Assembly: GCA_030765455.1 (NCBI GenBank)
Contig: JAVCCM010000049.1
Location: 1 to 52,935 of the forward strand
Source of the DNA: Candidatus Electryonea clarkiae
Lineage (GTDB): Bacteria > Electryoneota > Electryoneia > Electryoneales > Electryoneaceae
Reading direction: 5' to 3'
Length of the DNA: 52,935 bases
A program made the translations under genes and the position numbers. Shown in pieces: positions 17,800 to 26,894 of this stretch (position 1 is its first letter; each line of letters begins with the position of its first letter). Below the pieces are notes generated by a model that was given only the letters and a program-made list of their open reading frames with translations, searched no databases and had not been told where the DNA came from.

Positions 17800-18234
17800 C
17801 TATCTTCCTCTTAACTCAAAAAACTCATCAGGAGATTGAAGTTTTAGAGTTCTAAATACTCGTTTAATTTTCTCAAAATCTCTCATATTGAATGTCACTA
17901 ATGTTGCCCCAAGAACTATGGCACCACGTGCTATTAGCGCGTCTCTCACAAGCAAATTCACTCCATCCTTGCTCAGCTTGCCTCTTCTGGTATCCTGTAG
18001 TAGCTGATTCAGGCATCTTCCTACTAATATCCAGTCCTTTGAATCTGGTACATGCGCTAGCCCAGATTCGAACTTGTTATTAAACTCATCACATTTCTCT
18101 TTGTACTCACTCCTGGGTATTCGCACCAACAATTCCTGGAGAACAACACACGACATACATAGGCTCTTCAACCTAGCAGAACGTTTAAGGCATTCTCTGT
18201 CTGAATACACGTTTGTGTCCATTAGTACTTTCAT
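17800..18234 (-). CDS. PIN-domain nuclease embedded in the methyltransferase-helicase operon
   Basis: 144 residues covering essentially one PIN domain. The acidic quartet is visible: Asp6 in MKVLMDTNVY, Glu34 in VVLQELL, Asp98 in NLLVRDALIA and Asp119 in TFNMRDF. PIN proteins are Mg-dependent RNases and usually toxins paired with a small antitoxin, but no antitoxin-like gene is adjacent. The gene starts only three bases after the methyltransferase stop and is followed by the helicase after 40 bp, so it is part of that operon. It may be an effector (RNA cleavage upon infection) or a captured toxin kept in check by another operon product. The latter ideas are inference. Confidence 0.85.
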   Translation of the reverse strand: MKVLMDTNVYSDRECLKRSARLKSLCMSCVVLQELLVRIPRSEYKEKCDEFNNKFESGLAHVPDSKDWILVGRCLNQLLQDTRRGKLSKDGVNLLVRDALIARGAIVLGATLVTFNMRDFEKIKRVFRTLKLQSPDEFFELRGR

Positions 18235-18237
18235 AGC

Positions 18238-21200
18238 TTATACTTTATCTTCTGCTGATGCCGCGTAGTCTGAAAGTGTTACCAATTCGCTTGCTGTCAG
18301 ATTCCAGTAACTGCCAGATAAGTCATCAATCTGTAACTCTGCCTCACTTATCTTAGAGAAATTCGGTTTTCCTTTCTCGTGTAATCTCATTAAGGACTTC
18401 CCTAACTTCGCAAGATTCCTATGCAACTTCAATTCGCGACTGAAAAGCCGAATACCAAGGTTTTTGAGGATGCTTGGTGTCCCAAGACCTCGACCTGCTG
18501 GGGAATAGCTGTAGATCACGGCACGCGCCGGTGTGGAATTCATGAGAGAAACAAAGTAGAGGGCTTCCTCAACGTCATCGAATGGAACGAAAGTCGTTGT
18601 ATCAGTGGGAATGACCATCTTTTGCCCCATTCCGGTCAGATATGCATCTGATAGTATTGTACACTTCAACTCATTTCCCATTCTTCGCCAAACAGCCTTG
18701 AATGGCGCAAAAGTGTCACTGCTTATATTAAACATTGAGTAAAATACATGACCACTCTCTTGGTGATATTTTTTGTATGCTGCGCGGCTCTCAAGGATAT
18801 CTCTGAATTCAAGGAGATACTCATAAGTCTTGGGATATCTTCTTTTCATGAAAGATTCTTCGTATCCGCGACGCGTCTTTGGGTCTTGGACAATGAGACA
18901 TCCTGATGAGGGCGTGGAAAACCATCGTTGAATATTTTTACCTCTGGCAATGGGATAGATAAAGTCTGGTTCAATTACCATCCTAAGTGATTTAGTCTTT
19001 CGCTTACCGGCAGTGGGTGAGTTCTCCACAAGACATTGGCCTGAGCCAGTAGTCTCTAAGATGTTTACAAGATAGACACCATACGGCTCAATGCGTGCAC
19101 CAACGAATGCCTTATACTGAGAAGCTCCAATGATCTTCTCGAATGCAGAGTTTTGAGATGTCCCAATTGTTCGCCATTGGTCGTTTGGCTTATCTAATGG
19201 CACCGCATCAGTATGCGTAACAGATACGCGACTTCCAATATCCTGCAAAGTAGCATCATAGAAAGGAGAACGCTTCATATTTATCTTCTTTATCTTCCAA
19301 ATGTTGTAATCGACAGGATATGTTGTTTTCTTTCCCTTTTCTGCTGTAAATAAACACGTTGAGTTCGATGCACCTTCAAACGGTTGTAATGATGTTAAAT
19401 CAAGAACTTTAATCACTTTGAATGGACTCCCGTCTGGACCTAACCGAAAATTCCGAAAACCCTGCGCTTGCCCTTTGGCCTTGAATACTGTTCTTGTAAT
19501 CAGAAAGCCTAACTTTCCTCCTAAGCTTAGATACTGATCCATACAAACATACGTAAAAAGCTGTGCTAAATCCTTTTCACCAGATCCCAGTCTCGCCTCG
19601 AAACCCTTGAGGCTAAACAGCCCATACATCTTCCAGAGATACACTGACTGTTCTCGATAATCCCGGGGAAGATAACCCCATCTTACCCACGGCGGATTTC
19701 CGGCCACATAGTCCACTTTGCCGATGAAGAGCGGTGCGAAGGCGTTTTTGATTATACGCGCCCAGATTCCGTTCTGGTTGTCAGCATCGAGTTTCTGGAG
19801 ATGGCGATAAAGTTCCTTGTGTACTTCGGCTTCGGTTACGGGGATAGCCTCGACCTCGCATCGTTCGAGGAATTCTTCCGGCGAATAGCGGTTGCGGATA
19901 CAGATCTCGAGCGTGTTCGCATATCTGCCGATATGGTCGCGGTTCTCTGCGACTTCCAATGGTATATTGAACTCTCCAGCACTTGTCTTTAATTGTCGTA
20001 CGTTGTCCAAGCCGCCAGTAAATAGGTCACCGTATTCCGACGGAGTCATGATCGAGTCACAGAGATAAACGGGTAGTTCGATGTCGTCGGAATGTCGTAA
20101 CAAATCACGAATAGCCATCAGGTAGTTGGTACGAGCGGCCATGACCGCTAGTGGGTTGAGGTCAAATCCGATTATGTTTTGCAGGATTTTGCTAATCAAT
20201 TCGTCCTCGCCGAATCCGCACTCATGGCGGTGCTCGTCATACCAAGTCTTAACGCGGTTGAGCGCCATGACAAGAAAAGTTCCGGAGCCGCAGGCAGGAT
20301 CGAGCAGGCGTTTGTCCGGATTGCCGTCATAACCTAATTCGTTGAGAACGAGTTCGGCAAGCCAATCGGGGGTGTAGTATTCACCAAGGTCGTGGCGAAC
20401 AGACTTGGGGAAGAGTTGCTGATAGAGTTTCTTGAGCAGGTCGCGCGATTCAGAGGGATCAACGCTGAGCGTGGTCGGATCGAACTGGTCTAATGACTGA
20501 GTCATCGAGCGGACTGCGTCTGCACAACCGTCGTTCCAGGCATCAATATACCAGGAGAAGATATCACCTTCGAGGAAGTTGCGAATGCCTAATTGTGACC
20601 AGATACCGCCCTGTTCAAGATTGAGCAGTTCGTCCCGCAATTTTGCTGATGTAGGCGCAGAGACGAGTTTTTTGAGCGTTGAGGTCCCGAGTGGCGAGAA
20701 GGAAGATACGATCTCGGCGGCAAGCATCTTCATGAAGATTGCGTAGTAGGTATGGACGGCGAAAAGGAGTTCGGCCGGATTGGGATCTATAATTACATAA
20801 TGTTTTGCCAATTTATTGATCTTGGCGCTCTGGCCATGGATGTCGTAACCGCAGACCTCTCCGAAAAGAATCTGCCACTGACGGAAGAATGTTTGTGCCT
20901 TAGGATTTTCAGTATCTTTAATCACATCATGGATAAGCCGGATACCTTCCTGAGCAGATTCACTATCTGCACCAAAATGGTCTGTCAAGTTTTCAGGGGT
21001 GAAGGATAGACCTCTTGCACCAAGGGAAACGAGCGCGCGAAGAAGGCGTTGTACAGTATATTTTGTTACTGGAAGTGGGTCTTCGACATCAAGCTTGCCG
21101 CCTTTCTGACGGATGAAAACAAATGTATCACCATCACAGCCGACTCCAAAAATCTTTTCATATTCAACATTTTCCTGCTCATTTAAATCTTTGAAACGCT

Positions 21201-21510
21201 TTTTAATCTGCTTAACAACCGCCTTAACACCTGGTGCGTCTTTATCCTCTATTATTTTTCCCGCACCTTTAGGGTCTTTGTATTCAATAACCACGCCGCC
21301 ATATTTTGAATCTACCCGCCCTCCAGCAAGTCCATATTCATGCCTTCCCCTTATTTGCAAACCAGCCTTTTGAATAAATTCATCAATCAGCTTAGTGCAT
21401 GCTATGCGAATATCTTCTTCTGACTTAGACCACTTAACAGCCTCAAGCATCTGATCAGCCATGATCTTGGAATGCTCATCTATTATAGCTTCTAAATTCT
21501 GGTTCATCAC
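18238..21510 (-). CDS. Type IIG-like fused nuclease and N6-adenine DNA methyltransferase
   Basis: 1090 residues. The N-terminus carries a PD-(D/E)xK nuclease signature: Glu58, Asp67 in GGRVD, and Glu76-x-Lys78 in VVIEYK. A helical connector leads to GEYYTPDWLAELVLNEL (motif X region), motif I DPACGSG (404-410) and motif IV NPPW (605-608), the N6-adenine type. The C-terminal third, with FIYPIARGKNIQRWF, looks like a target recognition domain. One chain therefore holds cutting, modification and recognition, as in type IIG enzymes. The associated SNF2 helicase recalls type ISP enzymes split into two proteins. It is the first gene of the operon, with AGGGAG upstream of the ATG. The catalytic motifs appear intact. 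Confidence 0.9.
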   Translation of the reverse strand: MMNQNLEAIIDEHSKIMADQMLEAVKWSKSEEDIRIACTKLIDEFIQKAGLQIRGRHEYGLAGGRVDSKYGGVVIEYKDPKGAGKIIEDKDAPGVKAVVKQIKKRFKDLNEQENVEYEKIFGVGCDGDTFVFIRQKGGKLDVEDPLPVTKYTVQRLLRALVSLGARGLSFTPENLTDHFGADSESAQEGIRLIHDVIKDTENPKAQTFFRQWQILFGEVCGYDIHGQSAKINKLAKHYVIIDPNPAELLFAVHTYYAIFMKMLAAEIVSSFSPLGTSTLKKLVSAPTSAKLRDELLNLEQGGIWSQLGIRNFLEGDIFSWYIDAWNDGCADAVRSMTQSLDQFDPTTLSVDPSESRDLLKKLYQQLFPKSVRHDLGEYYTPDWLAELVLNELGYDGNPDKRLLDPACGSGTFLVMALNRVKTWYDEHRHECGFGEDELISKILQNIIGFDLNPLAVMAARTNYLMAIRDLLRHSDDIELPVYLCDSIMTPSEYGDLFTGGLDNVRQLKTSAGEFNIPLEVAENRDHIGRYANTLEICIRNRYSPEEFLERCEVEAIPVTEAEVHKELYRHLQKLDADNQNGIWARIIKNAFAPLFIGKVDYVAGNPPWVRWGYLPRDYREQSVYLWKMYGLFSLKGFEARLGSGEKDLAQLFTYVCMDQYLSLGGKLGFLITRTVFKAKGQAQGFRNFRLGPDGSPFKVIKVLDLTSLQPFEGASNSTCLFTAEKGKKTTYPVDYNIWKIKKINMKRSPFYDATLQDIGSRVSVTHTDAVPLDKPNDQWRTIGTSQNSAFEKIIGASQYKAFVGARIEPYGVYLVNILETTGSGQCLVENSPTAGKRKTKSLRMVIEPDFIYPIARGKNIQRWFSTPSSGCLIVQDPKTRRGYEESFMKRRYPKTYEYLLEFRDILESRAAYKKYHQESGHVFYSMFNISSDTFAPFKAVWRRMGNELKCTILSDAYLTGMGQKMVIPTDTTTFVPFDDVEEALYFVSLMNSTPARAVIYSYSPAGRGLGTPSILKNLGIRLFSRELKLHRNLAKLGKSLMRLHEKGKPNFSKISEAELQIDDLSGSYWNLTASELVTLSDYAASAEDKV

Positions 21511-21624
21511 TGATCTCCCTGGATTTAAGATAGCTGTTAATATTTACTGAAAAATCAATCCATATCCTACTGGAAAGATATGTATAAATGAATAATACAG
21601 CAATATCTAATAGGGAAGCATGGG

Positions 21625-21647
21625 TTCCCGCTAACTACATGCGGGAA
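21625..21647. repeat. Dispersed palindrome TTCCCGC/GCGGGAA
   Basis: The arms flank CTAACTACAT, and the sequence continues with TGACA. The same layout, with arms CCTGC/GCAGG, recurs at 26949-26971, 27755-27779 and 30968-30992, so it is a repeat family present four times in this window. Confidence 0.8.
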
Positions 21648-21690
21648 TGACACCTCGATTGATCTGATGTGGTGGGATACATTTTTCATT

Positions 21691-21715
21691 CCCGGATGCA
21701 AGCCATCCGGGCTAC
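21691..21715. repeat. CCCGGATG palindrome that supplies a stop codon
   Basis: This is the reverse-orientation relative of the hairpin after tonB (arms CCCGGATG/CATCCGGG, then GCTAC). Its GTAG end provides the TAG stop of the cysteine desulfurase family gene on the - strand. Confidence 0.85.
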
Positions 21716-22881
21716 TTTTTTTTCAGGACAAAAGACGATATGTCTTCTAATGCGGCTATGGCTTTGTCGATATGGGCTTCTGTATTGAAGGCGCCTATTG
21801 AGAATCTTACTGTGCCGTGTTCTTCGATAGTGCCCATCTGCTCATGGACTTTGGGGGCGCAATGCAGACCGGTGCGGGTAGCGATGTTGTGATCGACGTC
21901 TAACAAGGTCCCGGTGTTCATGGCTTCCATTCCCCGGACGTTGACCGAAACTGTGGAAAGGTGGTTTTCAAGATTATCACAGAAATAAAGTATAACACCT
22001 TCGATATCCCTGATGTTTTGAACAAACTTATTCATCAGGTTCAACTCATGGTTACGGATATTGTCCAGTCCCCGTTCATCCATCCAGTCCTGTCCCGCCC
22101 AGAGTCCGGCGATGCCTACAATATTGAGAGTCCCGGTTTCAAGGCGCCAGGGATAATTTTCAAGGTGATATGGATATGCGGAACGTACTCCTGTCCCGCC
22201 AGCCCGGGTCTGAGCGATCTCAACATGATCGCGCACCAGGACACAGCCAATTCCGGTTGGTCCCATCATAGCTTTATGACCTGTGAAACAAAGGACATCA
22301 AGGTTCATCGCCTGCATATCAATGGGATAAACTCCGGCAGTCTGGGAACAATCCGCGGCAAATACAGCATCTGTATCTTTGACTACCTTACCGATTGCAG
22401 CCAGGTCCTGTACAGTGCCGATAACATTTGATCCGTGATTTATGATTACAAGTTTGGTGTTCTCCTGCATTGCTTCGGCGACATCTTCAGGGTTGATAAA
22501 ACCAAGCTCATTAAAGGGAAGCCAGGTGACGTCTAATCCCACTTCACGTATCAGGTGATTCAAAGGACGGATAACCGAATTGTGTTCCAGGTTGGTACTG
22601 ATTACATGATCGCCTTCACCCACGAGACCGTTTATTATTAAATTCAAACCATCAGTCGCATTATAGCAGAAGACCGTGCGTTCGGGTGAATCGCCATTGA
22701 AAAAATCGTTTAACCTCTTCCTTGTATTTTCCACCAGGTTACCGGCTTCAATCGCCATATCAAACCCGCTTCGCCCCGGATTGACGCCGTTATTGCGATA
22801 AAACTCGTTCATAAAACTATATACTATGTCTGGTTTGGGCCAGGCTGTGGCTGCGTTGTCAAGGTAGATCATGTTTTCCAA
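21712..22881 (-). CDS. PLP-dependent cysteine desulfurase family protein (class V aminotransferase fold)
   Basis: 389 residues. Signature blocks are MIYLDNAATAWPKP, the His of SNLEHNS-type (STNLEHNSVIRPL), ADCSQTAGVYPID, the PLP lysine in CFTGHKAMMGPTG, and GLHCAPKVHEQMGT with a candidate catalytic Cys. The ending TVRFSIGAFNTEAHID is typical of the cysteine desulfurase-like family (TIGR01977 type) rather than IscS/SufS housekeeping enzymes. It probably mobilises sulfur (or selenium) from cysteine. The last codons are AAA AAA AAG TAG. The stop lies inside a dispersed palindrome, so the C-terminus may have been reset by that repeat. No Fe-S scaffold gene is adjacent. Confidence 0.9.
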   Translation of the reverse strand: MENMIYLDNAATAWPKPDIVYSFMNEFYRNNGVNPGRSGFDMAIEAGNLVENTRKRLNDFFNGDSPERTVFCYNATDGLNLIINGLVGEGDHVISTNLEHNSVIRPLNHLIREVGLDVTWLPFNELGFINPEDVAEAMQENTKLVIINHGSNVIGTVQDLAAIGKVVKDTDAVFAADCSQTAGVYPIDMQAMNLDVLCFTGHKAMMGPTGIGCVLVRDHVEIAQTRAGGTGVRSAYPYHLENYPWRLETGTLNIVGIAGLWAGQDWMDERGLDNIRNHELNLMNKFVQNIRDIEGVILYFCDNLENHLSTVSVNVRGMEAMNTGTLLDVDHNIATRTGLHCAPKVHEQMGTIEEHGTVRFSIGAFNTEAHIDKAIAALEDISSFVLKKK

Positions 22882-23213
22882 TGTATGACTCCCGGTACGG
22901 TTTCAGGTTTGTGATATATATCTTTTGCGAATGTACAAAAAAATCACTCAATAATCATCGTATTAACAGGCTCTTTCTCCAATGCTGAGATCGGTGAATA
23001 CACGACTGTTTCACGCAAAGACACAAAGGGGCAAAGAACGCAAATAATAATAATCAGATCAAAATTAGAGGTTGTAATAATTCATAATTCTTAATTCTTA
23101 ATTGATTTTTTCTACTTTGAGTCTTAGTTTTTCTGATGGTACAGAGATCTGTCGGAATTCATTTATACTATGTGTGAATCACGAATCAAATTACCGGTAT
23201 CCGGGAAACAATT
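22882..23213. other. Gene-free spacer with generic dispersed repeats
   Basis: 332 bp between divergent genes. It contains a stretch of the CGCAAAGACACAAAGGGGCA type (23014-23043), related to one at 44969-44999. It also has an AATTCTTAATTCTTAATT stretch (23086-23105) whose reverse complement recurs at 24141-24168 and 32935-32960. No gene is seen. Promoters of both flanking genes should be here. Confidence 0.6.
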
Positions 23214-24113
23214 ATGCGTTCAGTGTTAATTACAGGTATCTCAGGTTTCATAGGTGGTCATCTCTGGGCTGAACTTGCCCAGCGTCATGACAATGTCTGG
23301 GGAATCTTCGGTAATAGCGGGAAATTACCGCTTCGACCTGAACGTCAGCTATTTGCAGACTTGAAATCACACGATCATGTCACAAGGATTATAAGCGGTA
23401 TGGCGCCGGAGTGTATTGTTCATCTCGCTGCCGTATCAAGGGTTTCAGTCTGCCAGAAACAGTCGTTACTTGCCTGGCGTATTAACCATGCTGCCACACG
23501 TCACCTGGCGAAACTTGCGGAAGAGATCAACGCACGTTTTATTTTCATTTCATCCGACCAGGTTTTTGATGGACTAAAGGGTATGTACCGTGAGACCGAT
23601 CCAGCTTTCCCGGTTAATGTTTATGGTGAAACAAAAAAATCAGCCGAGAAAACTTTGCTGGCGACAGTGACCAATGCAGTTGTCGCGAGAATAAATAACT
23701 GTTTCGGGCCGCCCAGGTTCAGGGGATCATCCTTCAGTAACTGGATACTTGAAAAAGAATTCATCGGCGATCCGGTCACGCTTTTTAACGACCAAATCCG
23801 AAGTCCATTAGATGTAGTCACCCTTTGCAATGCGTTGATTGAACTGATAGAACACCCTTTCATCGGAACGATGCATCTCGGCGGATCTGAACCTGAGACG
23901 AGAGTGAGTTTCGGCAGGAAGTTGCTCCGTCATCAAGGCAGGGACAGCTCCGGAATCCTCGAGGTAAGCGCAAAACAGCATGACCCTGACGGCATAATGC
24001 CTGCCGACACATCGTTTGATATATCACTGGCTCGCAACGTCTTGAACACACCAATGGTAGATGTAGAGAAGGGGCTTGATCTGGCTTACGGTCCGGCGAA
24101 TCGATTTTTCTAA
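23214..24113 (+). CDS. RmlD-like NAD(P)-dependent sugar reductase/epimerase
   Basis: 299 residues, extended short-chain dehydrogenase fold. The nucleotide-binding motif is ITGISGFIG at the N-terminus, the catalytic pair is YGETKKS (Tyr-x3-Lys), and SSDQVFDG matches the dTDP-4-dehydrorhamnose reductase (RmlD) pattern. The family makes dTDP-L-rhamnose or related nucleotide sugars. No other rml genes are adjacent, so the substrate is uncertain. It stands alone between the desulfurase (divergent) and the cold shock gene (convergent). Confidence 0.85.
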   Translation: MRSVLITGISGFIGGHLWAELAQRHDNVWGIFGNSGKLPLRPERQLFADLKSHDHVTRIISGMAPECIVHLAAVSRVSVCQKQSLLAWRINHAATRHLAKLAEEINARFIFISSDQVFDGLKGMYRETDPAFPVNVYGETKKSAEKTLLATVTNAVVARINNCFGPPRFRGSSFSNWILEKEFIGDPVTLFNDQIRSPLDVVTLCNALIELIEHPFIGTMHLGGSEPETRVSFGRKLLRHQGRDSSGILEVSAKQHDPDGIMPADTSFDISLARNVLNTPMVDVEKGLDLAYGPANRFF

Positions 24114-24249
24114 CCATCATTCACAGGATATATAAGCAATTATGAATTATGAATTAAGAATTAAGAATTGGAGATTAGAAAGTAATATCTACTAATTACG
24201 AGTCGTATATTATTTGAGTCCTTTGCTCCTGGCGATATTCTCACACCAA

Positions 24250-24276
24250 ATAAAACCGCGACAGAATATGCCGCGG
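24250..24276 (-). terminator. Intrinsic terminator of the cold shock gene
   Basis: On the - strand, CCGCGG..CGCGG forms a GC stem around a ten-base AT-rich loop and is followed by TTTTA, about 60 bases after the csp stop codon. Confidence 0.6.
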
Positions 24277-24334
24277 CAAAAATAAAGGAAGCGAATATGT
24301 TAATTTTTAATCAACACTTATCATAAACGCCAGG

Positions 24335-24535
24335 TCATTCTACTCGTTTTACACCTTTTGCTGTCAACCCTTTCGGACCATCTTCCACCTCAAATTCTAC
24401 AGCATCACCCTCATCGAGATGTTTGTAGCCACTACCCTGGATTTCGCTGTAATGACAGAAAACGTCCGATCCACCTTCTACTTCGATGAACCCGAACCCC
24501 TTTTTCGAGTCAAACCATTTCACTTTACCATTCAT
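24335..24535 (-). CDS. csp: Cold shock domain protein (CspA family)
   Basis: 66 residues forming a single five-stranded OB fold that binds single-stranded RNA and DNA. RNP1 is KGFGFI and RNP2 is DVFCHYS, both intact. The C-terminal [17 protein letters not shown] is standard. A promoter is visible upstream (see 24603-24631). The transcript would carry a leader of about 60 bases with a hairpin GCGGAATC/GATTCCCGC directly before the coding region. Confidence 0.96.
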   Translation of the reverse strand: MNGKVKWFDSKKGFGFIEVEGGSDVFCHYSEIQGSGYKHLDEGDAVEFEVEDGPKGLTAKGVKRVE

Positions 24536-24570
24536 CTGCTTCCAGTCCCTTCATCAGTTAAAACCGTATC

Positions 24571-24591
24571 GCGGGAATCACTCGATTCCGC
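24571..24591 (-). promoter_or_regulatory. Leader hairpin of the cold shock mRNA
   Basis: The arms GCGGGAATC and GATTCCGC (as read on +) enclose a short loop about 35 bases before the csp start codon. They resemble the GGAATC/GATTCC palindromes elsewhere in the window. The hairpin may be a temperature-sensitive leader or simply a captured repeat. Confidence 0.45.
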
Positions 24592-24602
24592 ACCCTTAAT
24601 AT

Positions 24603-24631
24603 AATATAGCAACTCCATACCAAAATTCCAA
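24603..24631 (-). promoter_or_regulatory. Promoter of the cold shock gene
   Basis: On the - strand: TTGGAA (24626-24631), a 17-base spacer, then TATATT (24603-24608). Transcription would begin near 24597. The rest of the 325-bp gap up to the S9 peptidase gene (24536-24860) holds no reading frame. Confidence 0.6.
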
Positions 24632-24860
24632 GCCGAAATCAACTTTTAACTAATATTTATGATAAAAGACACTAATTCGCAGACAATTGCCTCCGAGAGC
24701 CTGTTTTGCAGAAATTACTCCAGGCTCAATAACTGCATAATTTCATAATTACTCGTTTCCTTCACAATCTCACCTCGTTTGCAATTTGAATCCATTGGTC
24801 GTAATTTGGCTGGTCATAAATAGCCCTTTTTGTACACAAGCATAACCCGGAGAAAACAAG

Positions 24861-26894
24861 ATGAGAAAGTCGCATATTATCATAATTTTAAGCCTGCTGT
24901 TGGCATCGATAGCATTCAGCCAGGCTGTTGAACGTACACACGACATTGTCCCGGAAGATTACTTCACACAGGCTTTTCTTTCGGATTGCGAAGCGTCACC
25001 TGACGGGAAATATACCGCTTATGTCGATTACCGTTGGGACAAGGAAAATGACCGTCGGTCGCGTGATCTCTGGGTTTTGGAAAATAAAACAAAAGATATC
25101 CTGCGCCTGACATTCGATCCGGGTAATGAAACAAATCCGCAGTGGAGTCCGGACAGTAAACGTCTCTATTTCACCGGGCATTACAAGCGGGAGGGGGCGA
25201 CCGAACCACCCTATGACGGCAAAACGCAGGTATGGCGTATCCAGGTGGACGGCAAAGAGCTGACCCCTGTAACCCGTATTCCCGATGGGATTTCCGGCTT
25301 TCAACTTGCTGATGATGAATCATCGATATATTACACCCGCGATAAGGAACACATAACCGGCGACTGGAAAGAGCTTCGCTCGGAATACAAGAACGACCTG
25401 AAATTCGGGCATGGAATCAACCAGGTCAGCGAATTGTGGAAACTGGACCTGACAACCTGGCGAGTGGAAAAATTGTCAGCACCGGAACGTTACATAGGTT
25501 CTTTTGTCGTCTCGCCTGATCAGAAACAAATCGCGATGGTCACTACACCGGACGACAAATTGATCAGCAATGAAGGCTGGTCGGACGTCCGTATTTTCGA
25601 CATTGCCTCAGGAACATTGACGATTCTTCCCGATAAACTCTGGCGTGCCGAAGCGCCGTCCCCTTACGGTTGGTTAGGCGGGCTGGCATGGTCAACAGAT
25701 AGTAAAAAAGTAGCGTTTTCGGTTGATTTCGATGGTTTTCCGGCTGAGATACTGGTCGCTAACCTGTCGAAGGGCAACGAGAACGCAATGATACAGCGGC
25801 TTCCTCGTCCCGATGGTGTATCCACGGCGGGAGGATTGCGCTGGATTCCGGGCAGAGATGCTGTCGCATTTGTTGGTGAAATGAAGGCTCGTAAAAGAGT
25901 ATATACGATTCATGTTCATGACGGTACTAATGAAGTCCTGACCCCGGGCGATGTAGTTATTGATGGATTCACATTTGTGGGTGGGAAGGGTGATCTGGTC
26001 GCAATGCAGAGCGAACTGACCTATTACCATGATCTTGTTCTCTGGACGAAGAAGGGGAAAACGGATCGTTTAACCCGCCTGAATCCGCAGGTTGATACCT
26101 GGAAACTTCCGCAAATCTCCATCTTCAAATGGGTAGGCGCTGAGGGCGACACGGTAGAGGGTATCCTCGAGCTGCCACCGGATTATGACGGCAAATCAAA
26201 GCTCCCGTTATTGGTGACATTGCACGGCGGACCAACCGCATCAGAACCCTACTGTTTCCTGCTTTGGATTTACGGCAGGACGAGTTTCGCCGCGAAAGGT
26301 TATGCGATGTTAGCGCCGAACTACCGCGGATCGACCGGGTACGGCGACAAGTTCCTCACCGACCTGATCGGGCATGAGAACGACCGTGATGTGACAGATA
26401 TTATGACCGGTGTGGACGCATTGATCGAGAAGGGAATTGTTGATCCGGAACGTATGGGAGTAGCCGGCTGGAGTAACGGCGGGTTCCTGACAAATTGCCT
26501 GATCTCGAACAACCGTTTCAAGGCGGCGAGCAGCGGAGCCGGAGTGCTGGACATGACGGTTCAACTCCTCGAAGAAGATACTCCGGGGCATGTGCTCAAC
26601 TACATGGAAGGTCTGCCGTGGGAACAGCCCAAAGAGTACCAGGACGCTTCCCCGCTGTTCGACCTGAAACCGGGTATAAAGACCGCAGTCCTGATTCATG
26701 TCGGCGAAAACGACCCCCGTGTCCCTGTCAGTCACAGCAAAGGTTTGCACCGGATGCTGCGTCAATACCTGGATGTACCCTGTGAGCTGGTTATCTACCC
26801 CAGCGCCGGACACAACCTGACCAAATACACCCACCGTCTCGCGAAAACAAAATGGGATCATGCATGGTTTGACAGGTATTTGATGGGGGAATGA
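24861..26894 (+). CDS. S9 family prolyl oligopeptidase-type peptidase, secreted
   Basis: 677 residues. A signal peptide (MRKSHIIIILSLLLASIAFS) sends it out of the cytoplasm. A beta-propeller region with repeated WSPDSKR / WSTDSKK-type blades covers roughly residues 45-390. An alpha/beta-hydrolase domain follows with the nucleophile Ser in GWSNGG (about residue 537), Asp in GENDPRVPVSHS and His in SAGHNLTKYTH. It resembles acylaminoacyl peptidase/DPP-like enzymes that take short peptides from the envelope space. The last 148 bp exist again at 27553-27700 with about 86 percent identity, and the two copies flank a hicBA module. The current C-terminus could therefore come from a recombination event. 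Confidence 0.93.
   Translation: MRKSHIIIILSLLLASIAFSQAVERTHDIVPEDYFTQAFLSDCEASPDGKYTAYVDYRWDKENDRRSRDLWVLENKTKDILRLTFDPGNETNPQWSPDSKRLYFTGHYKREGATEPPYDGKTQVWRIQVDGKELTPVTRIPDGISGFQLADDESSIYYTRDKEHITGDWKELRSEYKNDLKFGHGINQVSELWKLDLTTWRVEKLSAPERYIGSFVVSPDQKQIAMVTTPDDKLISNEGWSDVRIFDIASGTLTILPDKLWRAEAPSPYGWLGGLAWSTDSKKVAFSVDFDGFPAEILVANLSKGNENAMIQRLPRPDGVSTAGGLRWIPGRDAVAFVGEMKARKRVYTIHVHDGTNEVLTPGDVVIDGFTFVGGKGDLVAMQSELTYYHDLVLWTKKGKTDRLTRLNPQVDTWKLPQISIFKWVGAEGDTVEGILELPPDYDGKSKLPLLVTLHGGPTASEPYCFLLWIYGRTSFAAKGYAMLAPNYRGSTGYGDKFLTDLIGHENDRDVTDIMTGVDALIEKGIVDPERMGVAGWSNGGFLTNCLISNNRFKAASSGAGVLDMTVQLLEEDTPGHVLNYMEGLPWEQPKEYQDASPLFDLKPGIKTAVLIHVGENDPRVPVSHSKGLHRMLRQYLDVPCELVIYPSAGHNLTKYTHRLAKTKWDHAWFDRYLMGE

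Noticed and set aside
15066..21510. A complete DISARM or BREX system
   Set aside because: Only a methyltransferase and a SNF2 helicase resemble DISARM parts; drmA, drmB, drmC, PglZ, BrxC-like ATPases are not in the window.
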